A DNA stretch of 24,518 bases, taken from W2P13-069 sp963590525. Lineage in GTDB: Bacteria; Actinomycetota; Coriobacteriia; Coriobacteriales; QAMH01. Shown here one piece after another: positions 24,199-24,518 of the stretch. The notes beneath the pieces are model-generated. The model did not search any database. It was not told the DNA's origin and saw only the letters and a program-made list of their open reading frames with translations. Each line of letters starts with the position of its first letter. The first letter of the stretch is position 1. The position numbers and the translations under genes are program-made. The stretch spans positions 1 through 24,518 of the forward strand of contig CAVAPV010000034.1 in assembly GCA_963590525.1 (NCBI GenBank), read 5' to 3'.

Positions 24199-24228
24199 GT
24201 AGGGGAGAGCACTGCTCTCCCGGTAGGT
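24199..24228 (+). repeat. REP-like palindromic repeat, copy C (core only)
   Basis: The 30-base core (GTAGG start, arms GGGAGAGCA at 24203-24211 and TGCTCTCCC at 24213-24221, end GGTAGGT) is identical to that of copy A. The wider flanks of A and B are not conserved. It lies 68 bases from copy B in the same orientation, as a doublet. Confidence 0.85.
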
Positions 24229-24470
24229 TTATATGACTGGCTGTAACAAAAAGCGATCCATGTAATCAAAGCACTTCAAGAATGTGTCATTGCGGCTGTA
24301 AGCTTGCGGACAGCCGTAACAAGGAGCGTCAAAGTCGGCCGCAGGCCGCCGCGCAGCGGCTTGCCCTTGACACGACTTACTCCGAGCGAAGCGGCCGATA
24401 GGACGTGTAGTCGAGGAATCTGGAACGGGGAATCGCGGACTCATATCCGCAGGTAGAAGCAATAATCTGC

Positions 24471-24498
24471 TGTAACAAAAGGTATACCTTTTGTTACA
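24471..24498. other. Perfect 28-bp palindrome (operator or recombination-site candidate)
   Basis: TGTAACAAAAGGTA (24471-24484) is followed immediately by its exact reverse complement (24485-24498), with no spacer. Arranged as 11+6+11 it has the size and layout of a XerC/XerD dif site, and the right arm CTTTTGTTACA resembles a XerD half-site. A hairpin-forming terminator is less likely because there is no loop. A large operator is the main alternative. Confidence 0.6.
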
Positions 24499-24518
24499 CG
24501 CGGGCAGGTGGGCCTGCG

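Larger units (their letters stand above)
23984..24518. other. Non-coding stretch of about 535 bases with repeats
   Basis: No convincing gene is present on either strand; open frames lack ribosome-binding sites and look like reading through repeats. It holds a small hairpin (CGTGCC..GGCACG near 24031-24046), REP-like copies B and C, a direct 12-mer (GCTGTAACAAAA at 24240 and 24469) and the 28-bp palindrome. On the minus strand the part at about 24290-24440 recalls, from memory, intergenic repeats common in gut bacteria (pieces such as ATTCCTCGACTAC and CTTCGCTCGGA). That resemblance is unchecked. Confidence 0.7.

Noticed and set aside
20709..24228. CRISPR array
   Set aside because: Only three repeat cores occur, at irregular distances (about 3.4 kb and 68 bases), each a self-complementary hairpin with GTAG flanks; no cas-like gene is present.
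24229..24462. Minus-strand 77-aa open frame in the final non-coding stretch
   Set aside because: No ribosome-binding site, low-complexity Arg/Pro composition, and it reads through repeat-like intergenic sequence and part of the direct-repeat block.

Overview
The window looks like about 24.5 kb of chromosome from a Gram-positive, fairly GC-rich bacterium, most probably an actinomycetote of the class Coriobacteriia. This placement is inferred, not proven. It rests on the codon style (C/G-rich third positions, CGC for Arg, frequent GTG/TTG starts after AGGAGG-type sites), a long MalT/LuxR-type regulator, an addB-addA pair and a TatA-like protein. No rRNA or lineage-specific marker is present.

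Layout. (1) 23-53 is the terminator of a gene outside the window. A long LuxR-type ATPase regulator follows (110-2500). (2) 2664-10168 holds addB, addA (overlapping by ATGA) and a TauE/SafE permease, all on +. AddAB resects double-strand DNA ends for recombination. The AddA linker contains a small repeat-like insertion. (3) 10395-14050 holds a class A penicillin-binding protein, an unrecognised 195-aa protein on -, and a membrane-anchored lysozyme-like protein. Both convergent gene pairs here end in the same 4-base stop overlap, TTAG. (4) 14047-15806 is visibly more A+T-rich. Two tiny genes on - (a 75-aa membrane protein and a 54-aa protein with a twin-arginine signal) diverge from an ECF-type sigma factor and a coupled membrane-anchored anti-sigma candidate on +. 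A large imperfect dyad lies between the two arms. (5) tRNA-His(GTG) and tRNA-Lys(CTT) at 15984-16146 have a promoter and terminator. (6) 16275-20661 holds a sodium:neurotransmitter-symporter family transporter, a DUF554 membrane protein, the AlaA aminotransferase and an unrecognised 146-aa protein. (7) 20869-23919 holds a secreted fibronectin-III protein, a membrane-tethered Mrr-like nuclease on -, and a TatA-like protein. (8) 23920-24518 is non-coding: a strong terminator, two copies of a REP-like palindromic repeat (a third lies at 20709-20769) and a perfect 28-bp palindrome at the very end.

How the genes work together. Clear functional units are the addB-addA recombination pair, the cell-wall pair (PBP and lysozyme-like protein), and the sigma/anti-sigma pair with the divergent Tat-signal and membrane mini-genes. 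The last group is the best candidate for something undescribed: a small envelope-sensing module whose predicted exported product would be only about 18 residues after signal cleavage. A TatA-like protein about 9 kb away could belong to the same export route. The intergenic palindromes (REP-like family, 14541-14631 dyad, AddA-linker element, 24471-24498) are the other notable layer.
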